36,093 nt of DNA from a bacterium (GCA_029945665.1 JAQSCZ010000032.1:1-36093), one strand, 5' to 3'; positions 1-8,270 are shown, numbered from the stretch's first letter. Numbers and translations are program-made. The notes: generated from the letters alone by a model not told the origin.

Positions 1-6
1 AAATGA

Positions 7-789
7 ATGAAAATGTCTATTTTTGAACCGTACTCAAAATGGGGAGCCTACAGAAGTAGAATAACTGATCCATTAAAGATGAACCATACCTATGTAGGTG
101 TGGAAATTAATCCGAGTAAGAATGAGTGTTATTCTTATGCATATAATGGTGTATGGGAGCAGAGGGAAGAGCGGGATATGAGCATGCCTGGTGGTGCTGG
201 AAATATTGTTTCAACTCCGAATGATTTAGTTGTTTTTATTACTGCTTTATTCAATCACAAATTGGTTTCAGATAGTAGTTTAAAAAAGATGAAATCAATT
301 AAGAATGGTATTGGTATGGGGTTAAATGAATATGAATTTAATGGAGTGATCGCTTATGGGCATTTGGGAGGAATAGATGGCTTTAGTGCAGTTATGGGTT
401 ATTTTCCTATGGATAGTATGGCCATTTCATACACCACAAATGGACAGTTTTATGCATTAAAAGATATTATGCTTGGGTGCTTAGCTATTTGTTTTAACAA
501 ACCTTACAAGCTGCCTTCGTCATCAATTCTAGTGAGAAAAGATATTTTAGAAAAATTTATTGGTGATTATACAAGCGAACAACTTCCTGTTAAAATTAAA
601 ATAACGATGAAAGATTCACAATTATATGCAAAGTTTAAGGGCGAAGAGCCATTTAAATTAGAGGCCAAAGGGAACAATAAGTTTAGCTATGAAGAAGGGG
701 ATATTCAAGTGGTTTTTAATGCAGATACTAACGAAATGACTATGAGACAGGTTGGAAAGGTGTTTTTGTTTAGGAGAAAAGGTAAATAG
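7..789 (+). pseudogene. Serine hydrolase (beta-lactamase/class C family), 3' part, probably broken at the 5' end
   Basis: The readable part carries the C-terminal half of a penicillin-binding-protein-like serine hydrolase. It has a PLKMNHTYVG segment, then PGGAGNIVSTPNDL, then HLGGIDGF, which takes the place of the KTG box. A beta-rich lipocalin-like tail of about 90 residues follows. Proteins of this type are exported and act on peptides, esters or cell-wall stems. The catalytic SxxK and YxN motifs must lie upstream, about 150-200 residues further N-terminal. A TGA stop stands at 4-6 in the same frame, directly before the first ATG, and the other two forward frames also close within the first 26 bases. 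Either a frameshift near positions 10-30 has broken the gene or a sequencing error is present. Homology to the family seems to begin around residue 12. I am sure of the family and unsure whether the gene is functional. Confidence 0.6.
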
Positions 790-834
790 GTTTAAATTGA
801 CTTCTAATTTACCGGCAGATATTCAGGTTAGGCT

Positions 835-875
835 ATTTTAAAGGCTTTCTCCAATCGCAAGCACCTTTAAAATTT
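835..875 (+). terminator. Possible terminator after the serine hydrolase
   Basis: Perfect 10-bp arms ATTTTAAAGG (835-844) and CCTTTAAAAT (864-873) enclose 19 bases. Inside the loop GCTT and AAGC can pair as well. Only a short T tract follows, so termination may be weak. Confidence 0.4.
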
Positions 876-890
876 CTTGTCTAATATTAA

Positions 891-920
891 TTGTAATACC
901 ATATATAATGTGGATTTTTG
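891..920 (+). promoter_or_regulatory. Bacteroidota-type promoter for the rlmL-like gene
   Basis: TTG at 891-893 is followed after 19 bases by GATTTTTG at 913-920. The second element differs from the Bacteroidota -7 consensus TAnnTTTG by one base. Transcription would start near 927, which favours the ATG at 937 over the in-frame TTG at 877. Confidence 0.4.
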
Positions 921-936
921 CAGAATCGAAAAGAGT

Positions 937-2100
937 ATGAGCGAGAATTATAAAATGGTGGCCAAAACCATCTTCGGTTTTGAAGAATTATTGGAAACAG
1001 AATTAAAGGCCTTAGGCGCCATAAATATTGAGCGAGGTATGCGCATGGTGAGTTTCGAAGGCGATAAAGGCTTTATGTATAAAGTAAATATTGCAGCGCG
1101 TACAGCCATTAAAATCCTTAAACCTATTCATCAATTCGAAGCACTTAATGAATTAGAACTTTATGCGGGTATCAGAGAAATTAATTGGTCTGATTACATG
1201 AATGTGCGCCAAACTTTGGCAATCGACTCAGCCGTATTCTCGGATTTTTTCACCCATTCTCTTTATGTTTCTCAGAAGGTAAAGGATGCAATTGCCGATC
1301 AGTTTAGGGATAAATTCGAGGAGCGCCCAAGTGTCGATTTAGAATCACCCGATCTTAGAATTAATATCCATATTCATCATAATAAAGTATCAGTAGCACT
1401 CGATAGTTCAGGTGAATCGTTGCATAAAAGAGGATATCGTCTAGCTACCAATGTAGCGCCAATAAACGAAGTGCTAGCCGCAGGGTTAGTCATTTTATCT
1501 GGATGGGATGGGCAATGCGATTTCTTAGATCCGATGTGTGGTAGTGGTACTATTTTAGCCGAAGCCGCCATGATTGCCTATAATATTCCTGCAAATATTA
1601 ATCGCAGAGAATTTGGTTTTGAACGTTGGCGCGATTGGGACGCTAATTTATTTAATACTGTAAAAGAATCACTCATTAAAAAACAACGCAGTTTCAACTA
1701 TAGTATCAAAGGGTTTGATATTGATTCCACCGCGGTTGCTAAAACCAAAGAGAATCTGAAAAATGCTGAGTTGGATGAATACATCGAAGTGTTTCAACAA
1801 GATTTTTTCGATTCTAAAAAGGAAACCGAAGGGCCATTGCACATTCTTTTCAATCCACCTTATGATGAAAGGATTAATATTGATACTGAAGTATTCTATA
1901 AATCCATTGGAGACACCCTTAAAAAGAATTACCCTGGAACCAATGCATGGTTTATAACGGCTAATCTTGAAGCGCTTAAATATGTGGGTCTTAAAGCCTC
2001 GCGTAGAAAAGAAGTGGCCAATGGAGCTTTAGACGCCAGATTGGTGAAGTACGAAATGTATGAAGGAACCAGAAGGACTAACTTTAAGACTAATGAATAG
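937..2100 (+). CDS. rlmL: THUMP-domain rRNA guanine-N2 methyltransferase (RlmL/YpsC type)
   Basis: This is an S-adenosylmethionine-dependent methyltransferase of the class that makes m2G in 23S rRNA (E. coli RlmL N-terminal half, B. subtilis YpsC). An N-terminal ferredoxin-like/THUMP region spans roughly residues 5-160. It is followed by a Rossmann-fold domain with the SAM-binding motif DPMCGSGTILAEAA at 198-211 and the catalytic NPPY at 306-309, which is typical of amino-methylating enzymes. The length of 387 residues matches the single-domain YpsC form rather than the 700-residue fused RlmLK of E. coli. I chose the ATG at 937 because homology to TARGFEELL-type N-termini starts soon after it and a promoter lies just upstream; ATG 955 is also possible. 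The gene stands alone, with a terminator about 100 bases downstream. The exact target nucleotide is inferred from the family. Confidence 0.85.
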   Translation: MSENYKMVAKTIFGFEELLETELKALGAINIERGMRMVSFEGDKGFMYKVNIAARTAIKILKPIHQFEALNELELYAGIREINWSDYMNVRQTLAIDSAVFSDFFTHSLYVSQKVKDAIADQFRDKFEERPSVDLESPDLRINIHIHHNKVSVALDSSGESLHKRGYRLATNVAPINEVLAAGLVILSGWDGQCDFLDPMCGSGTILAEAAMIAYNIPANINRREFGFERWRDWDANLFNTVKESLIKKQRSFNYSIKGFDIDSTAVAKTKENLKNAELDEYIEVFQQDFFDSKKETEGPLHILFNPPYDERINIDTEVFYKSIGDTLKKNYPGTNAWFITANLEALKYVGLKASRRKEVANGALDARLVKYEMYEGTRRTNFKTNE

Positions 2101-2201
2101 GCGGGAAAGGCGCTAGGGTATTGGAGATAGGGGAAGTGTTTTTCTGTAGTTGTTTTCAGACTTGACCTCAATAACCTATTAACCCAATAACTTTATAACG
2201 T

Positions 2202-2227
2202 TTAGTCAACTTAGTTGACTAATTTTT
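2202..2227 (+). terminator. Terminator of the rlmL-like gene, overlapping the lpxB stop codon
   Basis: Perfect 9-bp arms TTAGTCAAC (2202-2210) and GTTGACTAA (2214-2222) enclose a 3-base loop and are followed by TTTTT on the plus strand. The second arm contains the stop codon of the convergent lpxB gene. The minus-strand side has no T tract, so it should work mainly for plus-strand transcripts. Confidence 0.55.
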
Positions 2228-3328
2228 GGAAGATGTTCGTTTTACAATTAATTGGGCCGCTCTTTGTGAAGCGCCAAATTCTCCTACTTTTATTTTAAGT
2301 GCTTTATAGCTATGTAGCATTTTTGTTCGGCCTTCGCCTTCAATAATCTGCTCCAATTCCTTAATAATATTATCGGTACTTAGTTCGTCTTGTATTAATT
2401 CGCTTACAATTTTTTTGTCCATAATTAAATTAACCAACGATATAAATGGAATTTTGATAACCCTTTTACCTATTTGGTAACTTAAGTTGCTAAATCTATA
2501 ACACACCACTTGCGGGCACTCTATTAAAGCGGTTTCTAAAGTGGCAGTACCGCTGCACACTAAGGCAGCATGTGCATTGGCCAACACATCATAAGTTTCG
2601 TTTTTTATGATACGTATGGGTGTATCTTTGAGATAAGAAGCATAGGTGGCATCATCAATGGCATTGGTGCCAGCTAAAATAAATTCGTAATTAGGAAACT
2701 GATTAACTACCGAGAGCATACTTGGTAGAACGTATTTAATTTCGGCCAATCGACTGCCGGGTAAAAGTGCAATAACTGGTTTTTGAAATTGGTGTTCTGT
2801 TTTAAAATGAGGCTTGAATGGGTATTGATGAATGGCATCGCAAATTGGATTGCCTACATAATCAACCGACATGCCATAGCGTTTGTAAAAGTTAGTTTCG
2901 AATGGCAAAATGGTATACATGTATTTTACATCGCGTTTTATTTTATGAACTCTACTTGTATTCCATGCCCATACTTTTGGACTAATATAATAGTGTACTT
3001 TAATTTGATGGGAGGTTGCGAATTTTGCAATTTTTAGATTGAATCCTGGATAGTCGATTAAAATTAAAGCATCTGGTTGAAATTCCAGTAGATCTTGTTT
3101 ACATAGTTTCATAAAACCCAGAATCTTTCCTATGTTTTTTAACACCTCGGTAATTCCCATAAATGCGCGTTCTCGATAATGGTTAACTAATATGCCACCT
3201 TCGGCTAACATTAAATCACCACCCCAAAATCGAAATTCAGCTTGAGTGTCTAATAATTTAATGTGCTTCATGAGATTCGCTCCATGTAAGTCACCACTGG
3301 CCTCGCCTGCAATTAAGTAATACTTCAT
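2219..3328 (-). CDS. lpxB: Lipid-A-disaccharide synthase
   Basis: LpxB is a membrane-associated GT-B glycosyltransferase (family GT19). It joins UDP-2,3-diacylglucosamine and lipid X to form the disaccharide 1-phosphate precursor of lipid A. Visible family signatures in order are GEASGDLHGA at residues 8-17, a RAFMGITEVLKNI segment, LIDYPGFNLKIAK, YYISPKVWAWN, the YVGNP motif, LLPGSRLAEI in the donor-binding domain, and SGTATLETAL near the UDP site. The length of 369 residues is normal. The start codon is fixed by the conserved N-terminal YYLIAGEASGD. The gene is divergent from the thiolase with about 108 bases between their starts, and its stop codon lies inside the terminator of the convergent methyltransferase gene. 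No other lpx gene is adjacent. Confidence 0.95.
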   Translation of the reverse strand: MKYYLIAGEASGDLHGANLMKHIKLLDTQAEFRFWGGDLMLAEGGILVNHYRERAFMGITEVLKNIGKILGFMKLCKQDLLEFQPDALILIDYPGFNLKIAKFATSHQIKVHYYISPKVWAWNTSRVHKIKRDVKYMYTILPFETNFYKRYGMSVDYVGNPICDAIHQYPFKPHFKTEHQFQKPVIALLPGSRLAEIKYVLPSMLSVVNQFPNYEFILAGTNAIDDATYASYLKDTPIRIIKNETYDVLANAHAALVCSGTATLETALIECPQVVCYRFSNLSYQIGKRVIKIPFISLVNLIMDKKIVSELIQDELSTDNIIKELEQIIEGEGRTKMLHSYKALKIKVGEFGASQRAAQLIVKRTSSKN

Positions 3329-3410
3329 TTTATTAACACTACAAATTAAGGATAGTTTAAGCCAATATTTGATATAAAATTAAAAGAAATGATGAAGCGA
3401 AAAAATTGCT

Positions 3411-3418
3411 TATTTTTG
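3411..3418 (+). promoter_or_regulatory. -7 promoter element of the thiolase gene
   Basis: TATTTTTG matches the Bacteroidota -7 consensus TAnnTTTG exactly and lies 18 bases before the ATG at 3437. No TTG stands at the expected -33 distance. The short leader argues for the 3437 start rather than the upstream in-frame ATG at 3389. Confidence 0.45.
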
Positions 3419-3436
3419 CTCAACAAAAAAAAACTC

Positions 3437-4618
3437 ATGTTAAAAGAAGTATACATCGTTTCAGCAGTAAGAACCGCGTTAGGCGGATTTATGGGCTCCT
3501 TAGCAAATGTTCCAGCCACAAAACTTGGTGCAACTGCTATTAAAGGCGCTTTAGATAGAATCAATTTGAAAGGTGAAGAAGTACAAGAAGTGTATTTCGG
3601 TAGCGTTTTGCAAGCTGGCTTAGGTCAGGCGCCTGCTCGTCAGGCATCTATGCATGCAGGTTTGCCAAATACAGTGCAGGCTACTACTATCAATAAAGTA
3701 TGTGCCAGCGGTATGAAATCAGTTTCAATTGGTGCACAACAAATTATGACTGGTGTTTCGGATGTGGTAGTGGCAGGAGGTATGGAAAATATGAGTGCTG
3801 TGCCGCATTATATGATGGGCAGCAGAACCGGCTATAAATATGGTAATGTAACAATGGTAGATGGACTATCCAATGATGGTTTGATGGATGCCTATAATCA
3901 CAACATGATGGGATGGTGCTCCGACCTTTGTGCTACAGAATATAAAATTAGTAGAGAAGACCAAGATGCATTTGCAATTGCATCATACAAAAAATCTGCA
4001 GCAGCATGGGCAGATGGGAAATTTAATGAAGAGATTGTGCCGGTTGAATTGATAGATAAAAAAGGGAATATTACTTTATTCAATCAAGACGAAGAATACA
4101 AAAATGTATTTTTTGATAAGATACCAACTTTAAAACCAGCTTTCAATAAAGAAGGAACTGCAACTGCGGCTAACTCAAGTACTATGAATGATGGTGCAGC
4201 AGCTTTGGTATTAATGAGTAAAGAAAAAATGGAAGCTTTGGGTTTGAAACCAATTGCTAAAATCATTGGCTTTGCCGATGCAGAACAGGCGCCAGAATGG
4301 TTTACAACTGCGCCTAGTAAAGCTTTGCCAAAGGCGTTAGCTAATGCGGGTAAAACAATTGCTGATGTAGATTATTTTGAATTTAATGAAGCATTTGCAA
4401 CAGTGGGTATTGCCAATACTCAAATATTAGGCATTGATAGCAATAAAGTGAATGTAAATGGCGGTGCTATTTCATTGGGTCATCCTTTGGGAGCGAGTGG
4501 AGCAAGAATATTGGTAACCTTGATTCATGTATTGAAACAAAATGGAGGTAAAATTGGTGCAGCGGCTATCTGTAATGGTGGTGGTGGTGCTAGTGCAATG
4601 GTGATTGAAATGGCGTAG
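3437..4618 (+). CDS. Acetyl-CoA C-acetyltransferase (degradative/biosynthetic thiolase)
   Basis: This cytosolic thiolase condenses two acetyl-CoA molecules to acetoacetyl-CoA or runs the reverse cleavage, feeding ketone-body, butyrate or fatty-acid routes. From the ATG at 3437 the protein has 393 residues, the standard length. The catalytic residues fall almost where they do in the Zoogloea enzyme: nucleophile Cys89 in VCASGMKS, Asn317 in NEAFA, His349 in GGAISLGHPLGASG, and Cys379 in CNGGGGASA. The upstream ATG at 3389 would add 16 residues rich in Lys and Leu that are not part of the family and would overlap the promoter, so I rejected it. The gene stands alone, divergent from lpxB. Short-chain acetoacetyl-CoA preference is inferred from overall similarity and not proven. 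Confidence 0.93.
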   Translation: MLKEVYIVSAVRTALGGFMGSLANVPATKLGATAIKGALDRINLKGEEVQEVYFGSVLQAGLGQAPARQASMHAGLPNTVQATTINKVCASGMKSVSIGAQQIMTGVSDVVVAGGMENMSAVPHYMMGSRTGYKYGNVTMVDGLSNDGLMDAYNHNMMGWCSDLCATEYKISREDQDAFAIASYKKSAAAWADGKFNEEIVPVELIDKKGNITLFNQDEEYKNVFFDKIPTLKPAFNKEGTATAANSSTMNDGAAALVLMSKEKMEALGLKPIAKIIGFADAEQAPEWFTTAPSKALPKALANAGKTIADVDYFEFNEAFATVGIANTQILGIDSNKVNVNGGAISLGHPLGASGARILVTLIHVLKQNGGKIGAAAICNGGGGASAMVIEMA

Positions 4619-4776
4619 TTGTTTTAATAAATCAACTGGGCCCTTTTTTATTTACTCAAATCCTCATAAAGGTTTAAATTTTATTAATAATTTTGACCTT
4701 ATTCATTGTCAAATTGTATTATTATGCTCAAATTTTAGTTACGGGTCGAATAATTTAAATTACAAATGAAAAACTT

Positions 4777-4812
4777 TAAGTTTGCATACACAATAATTGT
4801 GGTACAATTTTG
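4777..4812 (+). promoter_or_regulatory. Candidate promoter of the 4827 secreted-protein gene
   Basis: Two overlapping readings exist. TAAGTTTG at 4777-4784 is a perfect -7 element. Alternatively its TTTG (4781-4784) can act as the -33 box for CAATTTTG at 4805-4812 with a 20-base spacer. The second reading would put the start of transcription only a few bases before the ATG at 4827. Confidence 0.35.
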
Positions 4813-4826
4813 ATTATAGTATAAGT

Positions 4827-5669
4827 ATGAGAACGAAAATGTATTTAACTGCGCTGTTGATTTGTTGCAAACTAGGTGGTTTGCAAGCACAGGAATATAA
4901 TCCGCTCTTAAAGAAGTATGCGGATAGCTTGAGGTATTGCAAAATTGAAGCCTTAAAGTTTCAGTACAATGATTCTTTTAAAGTCTTATTGAAAGCAATT
5001 TTAGAGGATGAAAATTCATTTAGCTATAATTTAGATTCAATTAAAAATACGATTTCAATTTTAGAATCAGAAGATAAAAAAGTGAAATGCATTACATGGG
5101 TAATGACCAATGAAAGCGAAGAGTTTACGAATTTTGGAGTGGTATTGTACAAGAAAAAATCTAGTGCAGAGACCAAGGTATTTTGGCTGCGCGATTATAT
5201 TTTTAATAAAGCCGATTCTATATATGAAGATTTCCCAGCCGACAATTGGCCTGGAGCTTTATACTACCAAATGTATCAGTTTAAATGGAAGAAGAAAGAT
5301 GCTTATTGTGTGGTAGGTTATAATGGTAAATCGAGTTTTATGAATAGAAAAGTCATAGATGTTTTATGGTTTGATAAGGAAGATGAATTGCACATAGGCG
5401 CACCTGTTTTTTACAAATCTGAAACCGATTATACACCTCAATATAGAGTGTTTTTCGACCATGCCGATCAAACCAGCATGGTACTTCGTTTCGAGCCAAC
5501 TAAGAAAATAATTACCTTTTCAAATTTAGTACCTTCGAATCCACAAATGATTGGTCAAAGGCAATACTATATTCCCGATGGAAGAATCGATTATTTTGCT
5601 TTAACAAAGAAGGGCAAATGGATTAAGCACGAAGGCTTAACAGAGTTTGATTTGATGGACAAACAGTAA
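4827..5669 (+). CDS. Secreted protein of unknown function, conserved in Bacteroidota
   Basis: I do not know a named function for this protein. From the ATG at 4827 it has 280 residues and begins with a clear signal peptide (about 20 residues, hydrophobic LTALLICCKLGG, cleavage near LQA-Q), so it is exported. The mature part is soluble and mixed alpha/beta. The segment around YYQMYQFKWKKKDAYCVVGY, followed by NGKSS, KVIDVLWFD and GAPVFY, then a LRFE segment, resembles a recurring Bacteroidota family of uncharacterised exported proteins of similar size; that resemblance is from memory. No catalytic motif, lipobox or T9SS sorting domain is visible, so the protein probably stays in the periplasm. 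The longer frame starting at a TTG (4797) would put charged residues before the signal peptide and was rejected. It is followed at once by a hairpin at 5671-5702. Confidence 0.75.
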   Translation: MRTKMYLTALLICCKLGGLQAQEYNPLLKKYADSLRYCKIEALKFQYNDSFKVLLKAILEDENSFSYNLDSIKNTISILESEDKKVKCITWVMTNESEEFTNFGVVLYKKKSSAETKVFWLRDYIFNKADSIYEDFPADNWPGALYYQMYQFKWKKKDAYCVVGYNGKSSFMNRKVIDVLWFDKEDELHIGAPVFYKSETDYTPQYRVFFDHADQTSMVLRFEPTKKIITFSNLVPSNPQMIGQRQYYIPDGRIDYFALTKKGKWIKHEGLTEFDLMDKQ

Positions 5670-5670
5670 T

Positions 5671-5702
5671 TAAGTACCCTTCGGCTTCGCTCAGGGTACT
5701 TA
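5671..5702 (+). repeat. Hairpin of the GCTTCGCTCAGGG type, possible terminator
   Basis: Perfect 10-bp arms TAAGTACCCT (5671-5680) and AGGGTACTTA (5693-5702) enclose 12 bases that contain TTCGGCTTCGCTC. It begins one base after the upstream stop codon, so it may end that transcript, although no T tract follows. The loop has the same core, in inverse orientation, as the repeat units at 5759-5831. Confidence 0.6.
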
Positions 5703-5758
5703 GATGTACTTATAATATTAAGAAGGAGGTGTGACGAGACAGCGTTCACAGGAATTTC

Positions 5759-5831
5759 GCACACTTAGCGGAGTCAAAATCTGCATATTGAGCGGAGTCG
5801 GATCTGCACACTGAGCGGAGCCGAAGTGTGC
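5759..5831 (+). repeat. Three degenerate tandem copies of a GCACACTGAGCGGAGTCG unit
   Basis: Units lie at 5759-5782, 5783-5805 and 5806-5831. Each begins GCA(C/T)A and shares an AGCGGAG core followed by TC or CC. The last unit is itself a palindrome, with GCACACT (5806-5812) pairing to AGTGTGC (5825-5831), and ends just before the transaldolase stop codon. The unit resembles palindromic repeats seen between genes in many Bacteroidota. Confidence 0.7.
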
Positions 5832-5832
5832 T

Positions 5833-6492
5833 CTACCCGTTAGCTTTTTTATGGTCCGCTAAAAATTTAGCCAAACCAATATCAGTCAATGGATGGTATA
5901 ATAAACCCATGATTGCATCCAAAGGACAAGTAACAACATGCGCACCGCACTCTGCTGCTTTTACAATGTGTAATGGATTGCGCACAGAAGCTGCTAATAT
6001 TTGGGTATCATAATCTTGTATGGCGTAGATGTCAGAAATTTGCGAAATTAAATCCATGCCATCCCAGCTAATGTCATCAATACGACCAATAAAAGGAGAT
6101 AAGTAGGTAGCACCTGCTTTAGCAGCTAATATAGCCTGACCAGCAGAAAACACCAAAGTACAATTGGTTCTGATACCATTGGCAGTAAACCAACTAATGG
6201 CTTTGATACCATCTTTAATCATTGGCACTTTTACTACGATATTAGAATCGATAGCGGCTAATTTTTTGCCTTCTTCTATCATGCCTGCAAAATCGGTAGA
6301 GATAACCTCTGCACTTACATCACCTTTGCCTACTATGTCGCAAATGTCTTTGTAGTGTTTCATTACATTTTCAGTTCCGGTAATGCCTTCTTTTGCCATA
6401 AGAGAAGGGTTGGTAGTAACACCATCTAAAATACCAAATTCTTTGGCTTCTTTGATTTGTGCTAAATTAGCTGTGTCAATAAAAAATTTCAT
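5833..6492 (-). CDS. tal: Transaldolase, small (TalC/Fsa-like) subfamily
   Basis: This TIM-barrel aldolase moves dihydroxyacetone units between sugar phosphates in the non-oxidative pentose phosphate pathway. From the ATG at 6492 it has 219 residues, the usual size of the decameric short subfamily. Visible motifs are the N-terminal [22 protein letters not shown] at 24-36, the Schiff-base Lys88 in [18 protein letters not shown] at 110-120, and SPFIGRIDD at 132-140. Fructose-6-phosphate aldolase has Tyr at the position of Phe134 (Tyr131 in FsaA), while transaldolases have Phe, so transaldolase activity is the better call. The 13 extra residues of a longer frame to 6531 lack homology and were left out. 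Repeat clusters lie on both sides. It is downstream of, and in the same direction as, the POT transporter at 6737, with 244 bases between the two coding regions. Confidence 0.9.
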   Translation of the reverse strand: MKFFIDTANLAQIKEAKEFGILDGVTTNPSLMAKEGITGTENVMKHYKDICDIVGKGDVSAEVISTDFAGMIEEGKKLAAIDSNIVVKVPMIKDGIKAISWFTANGIRTNCTLVFSAGQAILAAKAGATYLSPFIGRIDDISWDGMDLISQISDIYAIQDYDTQILAASVRNPLHIVKAAECGAHVVTCPLDAIMGLLYHPLTDIGLAKFLADHKKANG

Positions 6493-6575
6493 TGGTACAA
6501 AAGTACATAGACCGATTGGGCAAGTAGCCACAAGTTTTTAACAAAGCTGAAACCAATTAGCAAGTGAGAACCATA

Positions 6576-6731
6576 GTTGGCAATTGGCAATGGGGAAAGA
6601 AATCAGTTGGCAAGAGGGTACATTTAGCAATGAGAAAAGTTGGCAATAGGAAAATTGGATGTTGGTAAGAGAAGAGAGTTGGCAATTAGATTTCTTTGCC
6701 AACTGCCAACTTGGTATCTATTGCCAACTTT
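6576..6731. repeat. Cluster of GTTGGCAA / TTGCCAAC repeats with nested inverted repeats
   Basis: The octamer GTTGGCAA occurs exactly at 6576-6583, 6606-6613, 6639-6646 and 6678-6685, with a one-base variant at 6661-6668. Its complement occurs at 6696-6703 and 6721-6728. Two perfect inverted repeats are nested: outer 14-bp arms at 6636-6649 and 6718-6731, and inner 9-bp arms at 6677-6685 and 6696-6704 around a 10-base loop. The region has no coding potential. It fills most of the gap between the transaldolase and the upstream transporter gene. Confidence 0.8.
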
Positions 6732-6736
6732 CCCCT

Positions 6737-8221
6737 CTACTTAACCTCCTGCATGAGTTTGCGGATGAGAGGAGAAATGGCGATTAAAATTACACCCGCC
6801 ACTAATGCATATATAGACAATTGATAATAGCCGTCGGTATAAGATTGTAGCTTTGTCATTAGCGAAGCGTTTTGGTCGGGAGAAGACATGCCTGCCCCTA
6901 ATAAACCTGCAGCATATTGTCCATAAGCACTTGCTAAAAACCACATGCCCATCATCATGCCAGATAAATGTTTTGGGGAAAGTTTTGTAACAATGGACAA
7001 TCCAATTGGAGATAAGCACAATTCACCAATGGTAATAACTAGATATGCTAAAGTGAAAATATTTAATGAAGTAATCCCATCTACATTCGCAAAGAAGCGG
7101 GTATAATAAAATACATAAAAGGCAGCACTTAAAAACAGAAAGCCTAATCCGAATTTAATAACAGTATTGGGTTCTAATTTTTTCTTGTATAACCATAGCC
7201 ATAATAAGCCAATTAAAGGACTAAATGCAATTACAAATAATGAATTAGAGGTATTGTTAACGATATTGGGGTCGATAGAAAAGAATAACAAAGTATGGTG
7301 TAAATTTTTCTCTGCGAACAAAGCCAATGAGCCTCCACTTTGCTCGAAAAATGCCCAAAATACAATTGAAAATATAATGAAAATAAAAGCTGCAATGATT
7401 TTCTTTCGACCAGCTTCATCTTTGATTTTATAAGTTTCATATAAGAAATAAAGAATAGCCAATGGTCCAATGGTGTACATAAATATATCCGTGTAGGCGG
7501 TGTTCTTAATCATTATAAAAATAAGCGGAATGCTGACTAATGAACCCATGTAAACGGCAATTTCTCTGGTTTTGCGTTGCCCATTTGTAATGTCTTTTAG
7601 GGGAGAATCTCCAATAGGACCCAAATGTTTTTTTGTAAGTATAAATGTGATAACACCTATCACCATGACAATTGCAGCCGCTAAAAATGCGTAGCTCCAT
7701 GAGTGGTATTTACCTAAATAAACACAGATAGCACCACCAAGTAAAGCCCCAATGTTAATTCCTGAATAAAACATACCGAAACCTGCATCTCTTCGAGGAT
7801 CGCCCTCTTTATATAAATCGCCAACCATTGAAGATATATTGGGTTTGAAGAATCCTGTACCGATGATGGATAATGTAATGCCTAAATAAAATAATTCTTG
7901 CGGAGAAAATGCAATAATTAAATTGCCAATAATCATAATGATGCCACCAAATAGCAGTGACTTTTTAAAGCCTAAAATTTTATCGGCAAATATGCCGCCA
8001 ATAAAAGTAAATGCATAAACAAAGGCTTGAATCGCGCCATATTTCAAGTTCGATTCTTGGTCGCTTAAACCTAATTGACTCACCATAAAAATGGCTAACA
8101 CACCACGCATGCCATAGAAACAAAAACGTTCCCACATTTCTGTTAAAAATAAATACCATAACTGTTTTGGATATTTGCCTTCGAAGTTTTGAATGGACTC
8201 GAGTGTATATTCTTGATTCAT
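6737..8221 (-). CDS. POT/PTR-family proton-coupled peptide transporter (first copy)
   Basis: This inner-membrane major-facilitator protein imports di- and tripeptides with protons. The hallmark ExxERFxxYG of helix 1 is present (Glu28, Glu31, Arg32, Phe33, then FYG to residue 37). The second PTR signature follows: FFKPNISSMVGDLY, RRDAGFGMFYSGINIGALLG. The hydrophobic pattern fits about 12-14 helices. The length of 494 residues is normal. The C-terminal half keeps GELCLSPIGLS and the GMMMGMWFLASAYG segment. It is a paralogue of the next gene upstream but is separated from it by a strong terminator at 8240-8270 only 19 bases before its start, so it needs its own promoter or read-through; TAATATTG overlapping that gap is a weak -7 candidate. 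Peptide selectivity cannot be read from the sequence. Confidence 0.93.
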   Translation of the reverse strand: MNQEYTLESIQNFEGKYPKQLWYLFLTEMWERFCFYGMRGVLAIFMVSQLGLSDQESNLKYGAIQAFVYAFTFIGGIFADKILGFKKSLLFGGIIMIIGNLIIAFSPQELFYLGITLSIIGTGFFKPNISSMVGDLYKEGDPRRDAGFGMFYSGINIGALLGGAICVYLGKYHSWSYAFLAAAIVMVIGVITFILTKKHLGPIGDSPLKDITNGQRKTREIAVYMGSLVSIPLIFIMIKNTAYTDIFMYTIGPLAILYFLYETYKIKDEAGRKKIIAAFIFIIFSIVFWAFFEQSGGSLALFAEKNLHHTLLFFSIDPNIVNNTSNSLFVIAFSPLIGLLWLWLYKKKLEPNTVIKFGLGFLFLSAAFYVFYYTRFFANVDGITSLNIFTLAYLVITIGELCLSPIGLSIVTKLSPKHLSGMMMGMWFLASAYGQYAAGLLGAGMSSPDQNASLMTKLQSYTDGYYQLSIYALVAGVILIAISPLIRKLMQEVK

Positions 8222-8230
8222 TAAACAATA

Positions 8231-8270
8231 TTAAATAAAAAAAGCCTTGTAAAAAAATTACAAGGCTTTT
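8231..8270 (-). terminator. Strong rho-independent terminator between the two peptide transporters
   Basis: Perfect 13-bp arms AAAAGCCTTGTAA (8240-8252) and TTACAAGGCTTTT (8258-8270) enclose a 5-base loop. On the minus strand the hairpin runs into a seven-T tract. It ends transcripts of the upstream transporter and so separates the two paralogues. Confidence 0.88.

Noticed and set aside
877-936. Upstream extension of the rlmL-like protein from a TTG
   Set aside because: The added 20 residues are not part of the family, and the stretch contains the probable promoter.
3389-3436. Upstream ATG for the thiolase
   Set aside because: It would add 16 non-family residues and place the -7 element inside the coding region.
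5671-5831. A CRISPR array
   Set aside because: The units are tandem without spacers, diverged and palindromic, and no cas gene is near.
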